Shown: positions 1 to 8,537, counted from the stretch's first letter. The stretch: DNA of 64,000 nucleotides from Streptacidiphilus jiangxiensis (GCF_900109465.1 NZ_FOAZ01000013.1:105692-169691); one strand, 5' to 3'. Notes: a model not told the origin generated them from the sequence alone. Numbers and translations are program-made.

Positions 1-1213
1 CCGACGGAGGCGCGACACGCAACGGCTGCGCCGAGGCAGCCGGGTGCGGCGCTGTGACCGGGTCGTGGTGAGGCCACGCGGGGCCCGCGCCAGGCGCCGG
101 GTCGAACGCGGGCGGGGACTGGGCCTCGCGGTAGCCGAGGCGGGTGGCGTCGGCGGCCGGCGGGAGCGGCGCGGCAGGTGTCGGCGCGCCGGGCTGCGGG
201 ACGGCGCGGAGCGGGAGCGGCGACGGCGCGCCGAAGGCGGCAGGTGCGGGCGGGGTGTAGGTGTGATCCCGGCTGTCCTGGGTCGCAGCCGGCGCTGCCG
301 GTTGCGGAGCCCGAGCCGGGGCCGACGGGGCGTAGCCGTGGGGCGGCGCCGGGTCCGAGGGCGGGACCGGCGGGGAGTAGAGCTGCGGTCCGGCGTCCGC
401 AGCCGTCGCGGCCGGGCTCGGGGCCGTGCGGGGGACGAGACGGCGGCGGGCGGTGAGGGCGCGGAGTTCGTCACCGGTGGAGCGCGCGGCGCGCATCAGC
501 TCGGAGCGTTGGAAGCGGCGGTCGGTGGTGCGGCCGCCGCCGTCGGAGAGGACGCGGGCGTCCTTGGGGGCGAACGGGAGGATGCCGACCACGGGCACGC
601 CGAGCGTGCGGGAGATCTCCGCCGCGGCGTAGGGGCCCTCGCGGACCAGCAGCAGGGCCAGCGCGTCGCCCGCGCCGGCCGCGGTCAGCTCGGCGGCCAG
701 CGCGGTGACGCGCGGGCGCGCGGTGCTGAGCCCGCGCAGCGTCGTACGGACGACGGCCAGGACCGCGTCGGCGCGTCGCGCCAGCACCGCGGAGGGGCCG
801 TGGCCACCGGAGCGGCCGAGGTCGACGATGACGTCGCAGCCGTAGCCGTCGAGGGCCTGGCAGGCCTCGGCCAGCGGCTCCCAGGTGTAGACGAGCGCGG
901 TGGCCTGTGCGGGATCGCTCAGCCCGGGGAGGAGCAGACGGTCACCGGTGCCCCGGGGGGACAGGTCGATGCACTGGTCCCACATCTCCTCCAGCAACCG
1001 ACCGCGCCGGTCGGACAGGGCCAGGTGGCGCAGGCCCTTGTTGGCGTGGACCTCGCCCTGCAGGGCACCGGCCAGCACCGCGCCGCCGTCCGGGTCGGCC
1101 TCGACGAGCAGGACCCGGCGACGCTCCGTCAGCGGCCAGCTCAGCAGCAGCGCGAGGGCCGCGCTGGTCGCGCCGGGCGCGCCGGGGCCGCCGGTGATCG
1201 CGACAACCGTCAT
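1..1213 (-). CDS. ParA/MinD-like ATPase with proline-rich tail (partial)
   Basis: The frame opens at ATG (1213-1211) and stays open to the left edge, so the C-terminus is missing (at least 404 codons). The N-terminus reads MTVVAITGGPGAPGATSAAL, a deviant P-loop lacking the usual Lys, followed by LLVEADPDGG resembling the second strand of MinD/ParA ATPases. A VIVDLGRSGGHGPSA segment fits the switch-II strand. The last ~130 visible residues are rich in Pro and Ala and look disordered. Its start overlaps the stop of the SAF gene (ATGA), so the two are probably translationally coupled. By analogy with Flp/Tad loci it may be a TadZ/CpaE-like localisation factor; that role is inferred from context. 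Confidence 0.72.
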   Translation of the reverse strand, partial: MTVVAITGGPGAPGATSAALALLLSWPLTERRRVLLVEADPDGGAVLAGALQGEVHANKGLRHLALSDRRGRLLEEMWDQCIDLSPRGTGDRLLLPGLSDPAQATALVYTWEPLAEACQALDGYGCDVIVDLGRSGGHGPSAVLARRADAVLAVVRTTLRGLSTARPRVTALAAELTAAGAGDALALLLVREGPYAAAEISRTLGVPVVGILPFAPKDARVLSDGGGRTTDRRFQRSELMRAARSTGDELRALTARRRLVPRTAPSPAATAADAGPQLYSPPVPPSDPAPPHGYAPSAPARAPQPAAPAATQDSRDHTYTPPAPAAFGAPSPLPLRAVPQPGAPTPAAPLPPAADATRLGYREAQSPPAFDPAPGAGPAWPHHDPVTAPHPAASAQPLRVAPPS

Positions 1214-1926
1214 CAGCCGCCCCCGTTCGTGCCCGGAGGCGCGAGCAGCACGGCGAACTTGCCGCTCGCAACCAGGTCGGCGACGGCGTTGACCTGCGCC
1301 TGCGGCACGGCGACGTCCACGACGGTCGTCCCGTCGCTCTGCGAGACGTCGCCGACGGAGACGACGCGCACGACGGTGGACTGCAGCGTCGTCGCCGCGC
1401 CGGTCGCGCCGCCGCTCGGGAGGCTGTCCGCGCTGCCGCCGTTGCCCGTGGCGGAGGGCGTGTAGACGAGAGACACCCAGGCGCCGGCCTGGACCCCGGT
1501 GGCGGGCAGCTGCTCGGGCTTGGCCGAGACGCCGAGCACCGCCTGACCCGCCAGCACCAGCGGGTCGTTGGTGAGGTCGGCGGCGGTGAGCATCTGGCCG
1601 GCCTTGAGGTCGGTGGTGGCGCGCATGTCGAGGACGTGGCTGTCGGCGTTGAGCGGGTGGAGGGCTGGGTCGAGGGAGATCTGCACCACCGTCAGGTCGT
1701 CGGCGGTGATGGCCGATCCGGCGGGAACGTCATGGGCGAGGGCGAGCACGGGGACGCGCTGACCTGTCGTCAGGTAGAGCGCCGCGCCGCCCAGTCCGCC
1801 TGCGGCCACCAGGGCGACGCCGAGGGCGAGCACGGCCGGGCGGCGCCTGCGGCGTTGTGGGGCGCGCGCGGGTGCGGTGGCCGGGCGCTGTCCGGCCGTG
1901 AGCGTCGGCGACGCGGGGGCTTCCAC
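1213..1926 (-). CDS. CpaB/RcpC-like SAF-domain membrane protein
   Basis: This protein of 237 residues has a basic N-terminal cytoplasmic stretch (QRRRRRP), one transmembrane helix near residues 31-53, and then a SAF-type domain (VPAGSAITADDLTVV, LKAGQMLTAADL). That is the organisation of the CpaB/RcpC subunit of Flp/Tad pilus assembly. The start is GTG at 1926 with AAAGAGG upstream. It overlaps the ParA-like gene by ATGA and follows two exported-protein genes on the same strand. Actinomycetes carry many stand-alone CpaB-like proteins, so pilus function is plausible but not shown here. Confidence 0.75.
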   Translation of the reverse strand: MEAPASPTLTAGQRPATAPARAPQRRRRRPAVLALGVALVAAGGLGGAALYLTTGQRVPVLALAHDVPAGSAITADDLTVVQISLDPALHPLNADSHVLDMRATTDLKAGQMLTAADLTNDPLVLAGQAVLGVSAKPEQLPATGVQAGAWVSLVYTPSATGNGGSADSLPSGGATGAATTLQSTVVRVVSVGDVSQSDGTTVVDVAVPQAQVNAVADLVASGKFAVLLAPPGTNGGG

Positions 1927-2012
1927 CGTGGTTCGCCTCTTTCCTTGATCCGTTCGGGGCTGTTCCGGGGTTGTGCCGGGGCTCTACGCGGTGCGGTGGT
2001 GCGCTGGAGCGG

Positions 2013-2966
2013 TCAGTTGAGGACCTGGATCTCCTTGATCTGCAGGTTGAGGAAGTTGCTGCTCGGCAGGTCGTCGAGGTTGAAGTCGCCCGTCTCGCCG
2101 GTGCTGGCGACCCAGTGGACGTGCCAACTGACGAGCGCTGTCACGACGTAGGAGTTGCTCGCGCGGGCGTAGGACGTCGTGCAGGCCTTCACCAGGGACC
2201 CGTGGTACACGGTGCCGGGGTTGGGGCACTTGACGATGCCGTCGCCGGTGTCCCAGATCACCTGCGGGGACCACAGGTACGCGGTGACGGTGAGCCCGGG
2301 AATGCTGGCCTGGGCCCAGGCCCTCTGGTTCTGGGGGATCCAGGAGTGGTGGAAGTCGTTGTTGGTGCGTCCGAGCCAGAGCATGACGGGCAGGTTGACC
2401 AGGCCGGGCTGGTCGGGATGACCGGGACGCTTACCGGCCGGCGCACTGGCGATCGTCGGATAGTTGCGGGGGATCTTCGCGGCCGCCCACGCGGCCACCT
2501 CGCCGGGCGTCATGTGAGGTGGCAGCGGTGGCGGAGCGGCGAGCCACACGCTCACCGTGCCGCCGCCCAGGGTGAGCGCGCAGGTGCGGACGTAGACGGC
2601 GCCGTCACCGGGCCGGTGTCCCTGCCACAGCGGATCGCCGGCGGGCGGCTGCGGCTGCATCGGCTCGTAGTAGCAGCCGTCCTGGGAGGAGAGCCAGCCG
2701 ATGCCGGGGATGTAACAGGCCATCGGCACGCCGTTGTAGGAGCAGGCGATGCTGCCGCCTCCTCCCCCGCCCCCGCCTCCTCCTCCGCCGCCGCCCGGCG
2801 GGGAGCCGCCGGCGCCGACGGTGACGCACACGTAGAGGTTGTCGCAGGGGCCGACTCCCGCCTGCGCGGTGCCGCCGGAGCCCACGACGAGGCCGCCCAG
2901 CACCAGCGCGAGCGTGGCCCCGGTGCGTGTCCAGGCGCGGGCCCAGCCGCGCGCCCGCGTCAACAT
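2013..2966 (-). CDS. Secreted protein with polyglycine linker, unknown function
   Basis: I place the start at ATG 2966 (MLTRARGWARAWTR), which gives 317 residues and a typical signal peptide ending near AQA-GV; an upstream ATG at 3005 would add 13 residues and deepen the overlap with the preceding gene. After ~25 mature residues comes an uninterrupted run of about 14 glycines, then a Trp- and Cys-containing domain of about 240 residues with no fold I recognise. It overlaps the upstream lipoprotein gene by 7 nt. The neighbours suggest an extracellular component of a Flp/Tad-like locus; that role is inference. Confidence 0.68.
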   Translation of the reverse strand: MLTRARGWARAWTRTGATLALVLGGLVVGSGGTAQAGVGPCDNLYVCVTVGAGGSPPGGGGGGGGGGGGGGSIACSYNGVPMACYIPGIGWLSSQDGCYYEPMQPQPPAGDPLWQGHRPGDGAVYVRTCALTLGGGTVSVWLAAPPPLPPHMTPGEVAAWAAAKIPRNYPTIASAPAGKRPGHPDQPGLVNLPVMLWLGRTNNDFHHSWIPQNQRAWAQASIPGLTVTAYLWSPQVIWDTGDGIVKCPNPGTVYHGSLVKACTTSYARASNSYVVTALVSWHVHWVASTGETGDFNLDDLPSSNFLNLQIKEIQVLN

Positions 2967-3598
2967 GTCCGGCCCGTCTCGCGGGTGACCTGGCTGATCA
3001 TCCAAGCTCCCTCGACGGTCCGGGCCGTCACCACGAGCGAGTAGCGCAGGAGTCGGTGGTCGGGTTCGCTGATCCCCTTGCCGTCGGCCGTGACCTGGTG
3101 CCAGTCGGACACGTCGAGGCAGTCCTGAAGGGTGGCCTGACTCTCGCCGCGCGCGCCGGGCAGCGATCCGACGGCGGTGACCACCGGCCGGATGCGGGGG
3201 GCGCCGGCCATCCGCAGACCACCGGAGACGAGTCGCACCACGTCGGCGTAACTCTCGCTCAGCGCCGCGCCGGTGGCGTAGGTGGACAGGTCGCTGCCGT
3301 CCGCACGGCCGGTGGCCATGGCGCGTATCTGCGCTGCCCAGTAGCCCTGGTAGACGCGGAGCACCACGACGGCGACGGGGCCGTCGACGGCCTTGGCCGA
3401 ACTCAGGCCCGGCGGCGGCGGACTGTAGGGGGACGCCGATGCGCCGTCGAGGGTCTGGGCGCTGCCACCGTTCCCACAGGCCGTCAACAGCGCGCCGAGG
3501 GTGGCGAGAAGGGCCGCTCCGACCAGCCCGCGCACCACGACGGAACGCGTGGTGTCACGTAAAGGGTGGTTCAGGAACGATGGTCCCAGGCGCCGCAT
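2960..3598 (-). CDS. Lipoprotein, unknown function
   Basis: Predicted lipoprotein of 212 residues. The start is ATG 3598 (MRRLGPSFL), preceded by a strong GGGGGGAG ribosome binding site; a longer reading from 3646 is less likely. The signal segment GLVGAALLATLGALLTAC contains a lipobox with Cys near residue 41, followed by a Gly/Ser linker. The remainder resembles small NTF2-like secreted domains (AQIRAMATGRADG, then a strand-rich C-terminus ending in ARTVEGAWMISQVTRE), but I cannot name the family. It is the first gene of the leftward operon, with a promoter-like sequence at 3684-3712. Confidence 0.68.
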   Translation of the reverse strand: MRRLGPSFLNHPLRDTTRSVVVRGLVGAALLATLGALLTACGNGGSAQTLDGASASPYSPPPPGLSSAKAVDGPVAVVVLRVYQGYWAAQIRAMATGRADGSDLSTYATGAALSESYADVVRLVSGGLRMAGAPRIRPVVTAVGSLPGARGESQATLQDCLDVSDWHQVTADGKGISEPDHRLLRYSLVVTARTVEGAWMISQVTRETGRTC

Positions 3599-3683
3599 GG
3601 CTCCCCCCTTGCCGTCGATTCCCCAGTTGACGGTGTTCAGCACCATATGCCTCGCACGGCCCGCTGTCCCGGCTTGTGGCTGA

Positions 3684-3712
3684 AATTCTCCCCAACGTAA
3701 TGCTCACGTCAA
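3684..3712 (-). promoter_or_regulatory. Predicted promoter of the lipoprotein/SAF/ParA operon
   Basis: On the minus strand TTGACG (3712-3707) and AGAATT (3689-3684) are separated by 17 nt. This is a good match to a vegetative actinobacterial promoter and lies about 86 nt before the lipoprotein start. Confidence 0.5.
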
Positions 3713-3737
3713 TGCCGAACGCAGGAATATGCCAAAG

Positions 3738-4523
3738 TCAATACCCAGGAGGGACGAATCCGCGCCGCACACCGCCTCCGAGCAGGCCGCGAAGCGCCGC
3801 CCGGTTGCGCAGCAGCAGCCGACTGCCGACCGGTGGACCGGCCCAGTGCACGTCCGGGCGCGCGCCCGGCGTGGGCTCCGGCTCCGACGCGGCGAGCGCC
3901 GGATGGAGGACGCCCGGGTCCAGGACGGCGGGAGCGCCCGGCAGGCCCGTCTCCAGGAGCCCGCCCAGGGCCTCCGCCAGCGCGCCGGCACAGGCCGGGG
4001 GCGCGTTGCGGCCCCGGCGCGAGGGCTCGTAACGCGCCACTCGCCCCCAGACGGGGACGGCGGCCGGGAGCGTCTCCTCCCAGCGCGGCCACTCCTGCCA
4101 GGCCTCGGGCTCCGCAGCCAGGTCCAGCACCAGCAGCGACTCCGCGGCCGCGCCGTGCGCCATCGCGCTGGTCACCCAGTCGCAGGGGAGCCCGCGCCGC
4201 GCCGCGCTGTCCCGCAGGCTGCCCGCCACCACCACGACCGGCCGCCGACGCCGCTGGTCCCAGACGAGCTGACCCGCCAGGTACACCAGCAGCAGCCGAC
4301 CCTCCCGGGCGGCGGCCTGCTGCAGCGCCGCGAGGACGGCGTTGGCGTCGGTCTCCGGATGCACGGTGGTGACCCGGCAACGTCCCGGACCCGCATCCAC
4401 CAGCGTCCCCGTCACGGCGCGCCAGAAGCGCTGCGCGCCCGCCGCCGCGCCCAGCGACCCCGCGAAGGACCGCTCCCCCGGGCACTCGGCGCCGAGGAGC
4501 ACCAGCTCCACCCCGAGATCCAC
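3738..4523 (-). CDS. Hypothetical protein, weakly caspase-like
   Basis: Protein of 261 residues starting at GTG 4523, supported by TGGGGGAG five bases upstream. It has the alternation of hydrophobic strands expected of an alpha/beta domain (VELVLLGAECPG, GRLLLVYLAGQLVW, RPVVVVAGSLRDSAAR, ESLLVLDLAA), loosely resembling caspase-like (peptidase C14) domains of actinomycetes. I see no clear His/Cys dyad, so activity is not supported. It is transcribed towards the lipoprotein operon but has a promoter-like sequence after it, so it is probably a separate unit. Four tandem 14-mers lie immediately upstream. Confidence 0.6.
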   Translation of the reverse strand: MDLGVELVLLGAECPGERSFAGSLGAAAGAQRFWRAVTGTLVDAGPGRCRVTTVHPETDANAVLAALQQAAAREGRLLLVYLAGQLVWDQRRRRPVVVVAGSLRDSAARRGLPCDWVTSAMAHGAAAESLLVLDLAAEPEAWQEWPRWEETLPAAVPVWGRVARYEPSRRGRNAPPACAGALAEALGGLLETGLPGAPAVLDPGVLHPALAASEPEPTPGARPDVHWAGPPVGSRLLLRNRAALRGLLGGGVRRGFVPPGY

Positions 4524-4529
4524 CTGCTC

Positions 4530-4585
4530 CCCCAGCCACGTTCAACCAGCCACGTTCCACCAGCGATGTTCGACGAGCCACGTCC
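4530..4585. repeat. Four tandem 14-bp repeats
   Basis: Units at 4530-4543, 4544-4557, 4558-4571 and 4572-4585 follow the consensus ACCAGCCACGTTC plus one base; the third and fourth copies have diverged. The array begins 6 nt upstream of the GTG start of the leftward gene, and the first unit overlaps the ribosome binding site. Confidence 0.8.
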
Positions 4586-4843
4586 CGCCACGGTCCGGAC
4601 CTGCTGACGCCGTCCCCCCGGCGCCCGTCCGCTCGGCCTGCGGCGGACGCGCGTGCGAAAACGGCCGCACCACACGTCCCACCTGCTCGCCCCGGCCCTG
4701 TACCCCCTCCCGGCGCGGGAAAACCCGCTGTCTCGGCAGCCGAACCGCCCCCGCCCTCGGGACCTACTTCCCTACCCGTTCACGCCTTCATGATCCAGGC
4801 TGGACCCATGACAACGAACGGGGAGACACCGGAGGAGGAAGCC
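4586..4843. other. Intergenic region between divergent genes
   Basis: No coding signal is seen. The interval must hold promoters in both directions. A partly symmetric GGGACCTACTTCCC at 4759-4772 resembles DevR/DosR-type boxes, and lies 72 nt before the PPOX start; the match is weak. Confidence 0.4.
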
Positions 4844-5176
4844 ATGCGCCATGAAGACTGCGTCGACCTGCTCTCCCGCAACTCCGTCGGGAGGGTCGTC
4901 TTCACCCGGCACGCGATCCCGGACGTGCTGCCGGTCCACTTCGCCTACGACAGCGGCAGCGACACCATCCGCATCCCCGCGCCGCGCGGCTCACGGCTGG
5001 CCGCGTCGGTCGACGGGACCGTCGTCGCCCTGCAGGTCGAGGAGATCGACCCGGGCACGCTCAGCGGGCGTTCCGTCCTCGTCCACGGCCGGGCCGAGGC
5101 GGGCACCGCCGGTTCGCTGATCCGGCTGCACCCGGAGCTGATCAGCGGACGGGTGCTGGCCGACAGCGCGGCGTGA
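4844..5176 (+). CDS. Pyridoxamine 5'-phosphate oxidase-family flavin-binding protein
   Basis: Small (110 residue) split-barrel protein. The start at ATG 4844 is chosen because GGAGGAGGAA lies directly upstream and because the reading MRHEDCVDLLSRNSVGRVVF matches the usual N-terminus of this family; upstream in-frame ATGs at 4790 and 4808 lack such a site. The VGRVVFTRHAIPDVLPVHFAYD segment corresponds to the first strands of the barrel. Relatives bind FMN, F420 or haem, and the ligand cannot be told from sequence. It is a single gene, with MaoC following after 48 nt. Confidence 0.8.
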   Translation: MRHEDCVDLLSRNSVGRVVFTRHAIPDVLPVHFAYDSGSDTIRIPAPRGSRLAASVDGTVVALQVEEIDPGTLSGRSVLVHGRAEAGTAGSLIRLHPELISGRVLADSAA

Positions 5177-5224
5177 GCTGCGCCACATTCAGGAGGGGCG
5201 GGGCGGCGGCTACGCTCCGGAACC

Positions 5225-5677
5225 ATGACCACCTTCGCCACCCTTGAAGACCTGGCCGCTGCCGTCGGCACCGAGCTCGGCACCAGCGACTGGCACCTCG
5301 TCGACCAGCGCCGCGTCGACCTGTTCGCCGAGGCGACCGGCGACCACCAGTGGATCCACGTCGACCCGGAGCGTGCGAAGGACGGGCCGTTCGGCACCAC
5401 GATCGCGCACGGCTACCTGACCCTGTCGCTGATCCCGGTGCTGGCCAAGGAGTGCTACGCCGTCGAGGGCGTCCGGATGGCCGTGAACTACGGCTCGGAG
5501 AAGGTGCGCTTCCCGGCGCCCGTCCCGGTCGGCTCGTCCGTCCGGGCGACCGCCGAACTGGTCTCCGCCGAGCCGGTCGCGGGCGGCCTGCAGGTCGTCG
5601 TCCGCTACACGATCGTCGGCGAGCAGGGCGGCAAGCCGCACTGCGTCGCCGACACCATCACGCGCTTCTACGCCTGA
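5225..5677 (+). CDS. MaoC-family (R)-specific enoyl-CoA hydratase
   Basis: Hot-dog fold protein of 150 residues, the usual length for single-domain MaoC hydratases. The catalytic Asp/His dyad is visible in FAEATGDHQWIHVDPERA, and the following FGTTIAHGYLTLSLIP is the family signature for the central helix. It would hydrate (R)-3-hydroxyacyl-CoA/enoyl-CoA in fatty-acid or polyketide-precursor metabolism in the cytoplasm. It starts at ATG 5225 and ends before a strong hairpin (5704-5745), so it probably closes a transcript. Confidence 0.88.
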   Translation: MTTFATLEDLAAAVGTELGTSDWHLVDQRRVDLFAEATGDHQWIHVDPERAKDGPFGTTIAHGYLTLSLIPVLAKECYAVEGVRMAVNYGSEKVRFPAPVPVGSSVRATAELVSAEPVAGGLQVVVRYTIVGEQGGKPHCVADTITRFYA

Positions 5678-5703
5678 CGCGGAAGCCGACACCGGCCCGA
5701 CAC

Positions 5704-5745
5704 GCGCGCGGTGACCGTCCCCCGTCCGGGGCGGTCACCGTGCGC
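5704..5745 (+). terminator. Rho-independent-type terminator
   Basis: The arms CGGTGACCG (5709-5717) and CGGTCACCG (5732-5740) pair perfectly and the stem extends on both sides with mostly GC pairs. There is no U-run, as is common in this GC range. It follows the MaoC gene by 27 nt. Confidence 0.7.
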
Positions 5746-5849
5746 TTCGTGCGTTGTCGCTGACCGGCGGGGTGCGAGGTGCGCGGGTAGGCTGCGAAAG
5801 ATCGTCACGCAGTGTCGTCACGCAGTTCACCGCGTCTCCTGGAGGTGCT

Positions 5850-7133
5850 GTGCCCGGCCGTGCCCGCCCCGAGGGTTCTCCCCGCCCCGCGGATCCGTCC
5901 TCGCCGTCGACCTCACCCGCACTCCCCCTGTCGCCCGACTGGTTCGGCCGCGTGCGTCCGGAGGGGTTCGGCTGCGCGGCCGAGCCGACGGGCGAGCGAC
6001 TGGAGCGGATCCGCCGCTCGCCGCAGTTCGTCGACGGCGCCTTCCGCAACCCCGTCCGCACCCGCCGGATACTGCCCGGAACCACCTGGGCGGCGCTGCA
6101 GGCCGGTCTCACCGAGCATCGCGACCGCCGCCGTCCCGCCGGCGCCGTCCCCGTGCACCGGCTGACCGCCGAGCAGCTCGCCCTGCCCGCCGTGACGGGT
6201 CTGCGGCTCACCTGGCTGGGCCACGCCGGCGTGCTCGCCGAGATCGACGGCCGCCGGGTCCTGTTCGACCCGGTCTTCGGGGAGCGCTGCTCCCCGATCC
6301 CGGGCTTCGGCCCGCGACGGCTGCACCCCAACCCGATCCCGCCCGCCGAGCTCGGCGCGGTGGACGTGGTGGTCATCTCCCACGACCACTACGACCACCT
6401 GGACCTGCCGGCCGTGCGCGCGCTCGCCGCCTGCGGCGCCGTCTTCGCCGTGCCGCTGGGGGTCGGCGCCCACCTGGAGTTCTGGGGCGTGCCGCCGGAA
6501 CGGGTCGTCGAGCTCGACTGGCACGAGTCCGCGCAGGTCGCCGGGCTGACGCTGACCGCCGCCCCCGCCCGCCACTACTGCTCGCGGGGGCTGCGCACCA
6601 GCCGCTACCAGCTGTGGGCCTCCTGGGTCGTCTCCGGCGGCGGGCACCGGGTCTTCCACAGCGGCGACACCGGCTACTTCCACGGCTTCGCCGAGATCGG
6701 CGCCCAGCACGGCCCCTTCGACGCGGCGATGATCCAGATCGGCGCGTACAGCCGCTTCTGGCCGGAGGTCCACATGACGCCCGAGGAGGGCGTCCGGGCC
6801 CACCTCGACCTGGGCGGCGGGGTGCTGGTGCCGATCCACTGGTGCACCTTCGACCTCGCGCCGCACCCGTGGGAGGAGCCGATCGAGCGCACCCTCGCGG
6901 CGGCGCTCGCCCATGACGTGCCCGTCGCGACGCCCCGCCCCGGCGAGCCCTTCGAACCCGCCGAGCCGCTGCCGCAGCGCGCCTGGTGGCGCGTGATCGC
7001 GGCACCCGGCGCGCACGAGGACGTCGACGGCGACACCCAGGCGCTGGTCCCCGTACCGTCGGAGCTCACCGCCACGACGGCCGGGGAGCCCGACCGTCCG
7101 GACGAGGACGACGCGGTGGGTGCGCCGGCCTGA
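5850..7133 (+). CDS. MBL-fold metallo-hydrolase (NAPE-PLD/UlaG-like)
   Basis: Protein of 427 residues starting at GTG 5850, chosen because GGAGG sits five bases upstream; earlier in-frame starts have no ribosome binding site. The core has LTWLGHAGVLAEIDG, the metal-binding HDHYDH motif (VVISHDHYDHLDL), a further His in the APARHYCSR strand, the bridging Asp in FHSGDTGYFHGF and a late His in VLVPIHWCTFDL. This pattern matches NAPE-PLD-like/UlaG-like zinc phosphodiesterases or lactonases. The substrate is unknown. The C-terminal ~50 residues are a variable tail. It converges on the methyltransferase gene. Confidence 0.82.
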   Translation: MPGRARPEGSPRPADPSSPSTSPALPLSPDWFGRVRPEGFGCAAEPTGERLERIRRSPQFVDGAFRNPVRTRRILPGTTWAALQAGLTEHRDRRRPAGAVPVHRLTAEQLALPAVTGLRLTWLGHAGVLAEIDGRRVLFDPVFGERCSPIPGFGPRRLHPNPIPPAELGAVDVVVISHDHYDHLDLPAVRALAACGAVFAVPLGVGAHLEFWGVPPERVVELDWHESAQVAGLTLTAAPARHYCSRGLRTSRYQLWASWVVSGGGHRVFHSGDTGYFHGFAEIGAQHGPFDAAMIQIGAYSRFWPEVHMTPEEGVRAHLDLGGGVLVPIHWCTFDLAPHPWEEPIERTLAAALAHDVPVATPRPGEPFEPAEPLPQRAWWRVIAAPGAHEDVDGDTQALVPVPSELTATTAGEPDRPDEDDAVGAPA

Positions 7134-7140
7134 GGCCGGC
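7124..7140. terminator. Hairpin with stop codon in its loop, between convergent genes
   Basis: GCCGGCC (7124-7130) and GGCCGGC (7134-7140) form a perfect 7-bp stem around the TGA stop (7131-7133) of the metallo-hydrolase gene. It lies 18 nt from the end of the convergent methyltransferase gene and can act in both directions. Confidence 0.55.
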
Positions 7141-7157
7141 AACGGTTCGGCGGCCGC

Positions 7158-7922
7158 TCAGCGGCGCCGCAGCGCCAGCAGCCGGAAGGTCGGGTCGGCG
7201 CGCTTGCGGTCCTGGTCCGGGAGCGCGGCCAGCTCGTCGAGGATGCGCGCCTTGTCCTCGGGCGTGAGCCGCCGGGTCCAGAACTGGTAGCGGTCGTTGC
7301 GGATCAGGTCCGCCAGGGAGGCGGGCGTGGTGCCGCGCAGACGGGCGGTGAACGCCCCCTCCGCCACCGGCTCCAACCCGAACTCGGCGCCGTGCGCCAC
7401 GATCCGCTCGGTGGCGTCCTGCTCGGCCGCGCCCACCGCGTTGCCGCGGCGGGGCCGCAGGTCGCCGAGCACGTCGTCGATGTCACTGCCGACGTCGTGG
7501 CCGGAGTCCTTGTCCACGGTGCAGACGACGGTGCCGCCGGGCCGCAGCACCCGCGCGAACTCGGCGACGACCGGACGCGAGTCCGGCAGCAGGTGCAGCA
7601 GCCACACACTCGTCACCGCGTCCAGGACGCCGTCCCGGAACGGCAGCCGCTCCGCACGCGCCCGCACGGCCCGCCCGGGCAGTCGGTCGTGGGCCAGCCG
7701 CAGCATCGCCTGCGTCAGATCCACGACGACGACCTCCCGGTCCTCCCGCCGCAACCTCCGCCCGATGATCCCCGTCCCCCCACCGACGTCGGCGAGCAGC
7801 CCCACGCCCTGTGGCAACAGCGCCTCGATCCCCTCGACGGCGGCCTGCGCCCGCACCTCACCCCCGCGCGACTCGTCGTACCGGGCGGCCTCGGTCTCCC
7901 AGGAGAACTTCGTCGTCGTCAT
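7158..7922 (-). CDS. Class I SAM-dependent methyltransferase
   Basis: Predicted methyltransferase of 254 residues starting at ATG 7922 (MTTTKFSWETEAARYDES). Motif I is LLADVGGGTGIIGRRL, the acidic end of strand 2 is VVVVDLTQAM, and motif IV/post-motif is DAVTSVWLLHLLPD followed by RVLRPGGTVVCTVD, all typical of Methyltransf_11 proteins. Substrate is unknown; relatives methylate quinones or small metabolites. It is divergent from the phosphatase gene, which begins 98 bp away, so both promoters lie between them. Confidence 0.85.
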   Translation of the reverse strand: MTTTKFSWETEAARYDESRGGEVRAQAAVEGIEALLPQGVGLLADVGGGTGIIGRRLRREDREVVVVDLTQAMLRLAHDRLPGRAVRARAERLPFRDGVLDAVTSVWLLHLLPDSRPVVAEFARVLRPGGTVVCTVDKDSGHDVGSDIDDVLGDLRPRRGNAVGAAEQDATERIVAHGAEFGLEPVAEGAFTARLRGTTPASLADLIRNDRYQFWTRRLTPEDKARILDELAALPDQDRKRADPTFRLLALRRR

Positions 7923-8020
7923 GCGCCGCAGCGTACGCCCACCATGATCGCCCGTCACCAGCCGGGAACACCCCTGCACACCGGCTCGTTCGCACACCCG
8001 GGAGGGCAGGAGGGGGTCGG

Positions 8021-8530
8021 ATGCGGACACGGCAGAGGGATCGCGACGTCGAGGGCCCTCGGTCGCCCTGGGACGAGGTGGTACCGGGCCTGTGGATGGG
8101 TGGCCACGTCTGGACCGATCCGGCCGGCGAGCTCCGGGCGGCGGTCGTGAACGAGGAGTTCGACCTCGTCGTCAGCCTCTTCGCCCGCGCGGGCCACGGC
8201 CCGGCCCCGCACGTCGACCACCTGGTGGCGGAGATGCCGGACGGCCCCCTGTCCGCCGAGCAGCTCCGGGCGGTGCAACACCTCGCCGCCGCCACCCATG
8301 AGGCGTTGCGCGCCCACCGGACCGTGCTGGTCCGCTGCCACTCCGGCTACAACCGCTCGGGGCTGGTCGTCGCCCAGACCCTGTTCCTGGCCGGGCTGGC
8401 CCCAGCCGCGGCGATCGAGCTCATCCGCCGGCGGCGCTCGCCCTGGGCCCTCCACAACGCCACCTTCGTCGACTACTTGACGACGGGGCTGGACGTCGCC
8501 GTTCTCCTCACCGACCTCGAGCCCCCGTAG
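8021..8530 (+). CDS. Dual-specificity-type protein phosphatase
   Basis: Cytoplasmic protein of 169 residues with the cysteine phosphatase loop HCSGYNRSG (nucleophile Cys106, then CX5R), preceded by strand TVLVRC and followed by a long helix. A general-acid Asp is likely in DGPLSAEQL. Start ATG 8021 follows AGGAGGGGG. An alternative reading from 7811 would overlap the divergent methyltransferase gene and is rejected. Targets cannot be inferred; the gene converges on the enoyl-CoA hydratase with only 7 bp between the stop codons. Confidence 0.82.
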   Translation: MRTRQRDRDVEGPRSPWDEVVPGLWMGGHVWTDPAGELRAAVVNEEFDLVVSLFARAGHGPAPHVDHLVAEMPDGPLSAEQLRAVQHLAAATHEALRAHRTVLVRCHSGYNRSGLVVAQTLFLAGLAPAAAIELIRRRRSPWALHNATFVDYLTTGLDVAVLLTDLEPP

Positions 8531-8537
8531 GCCGACC

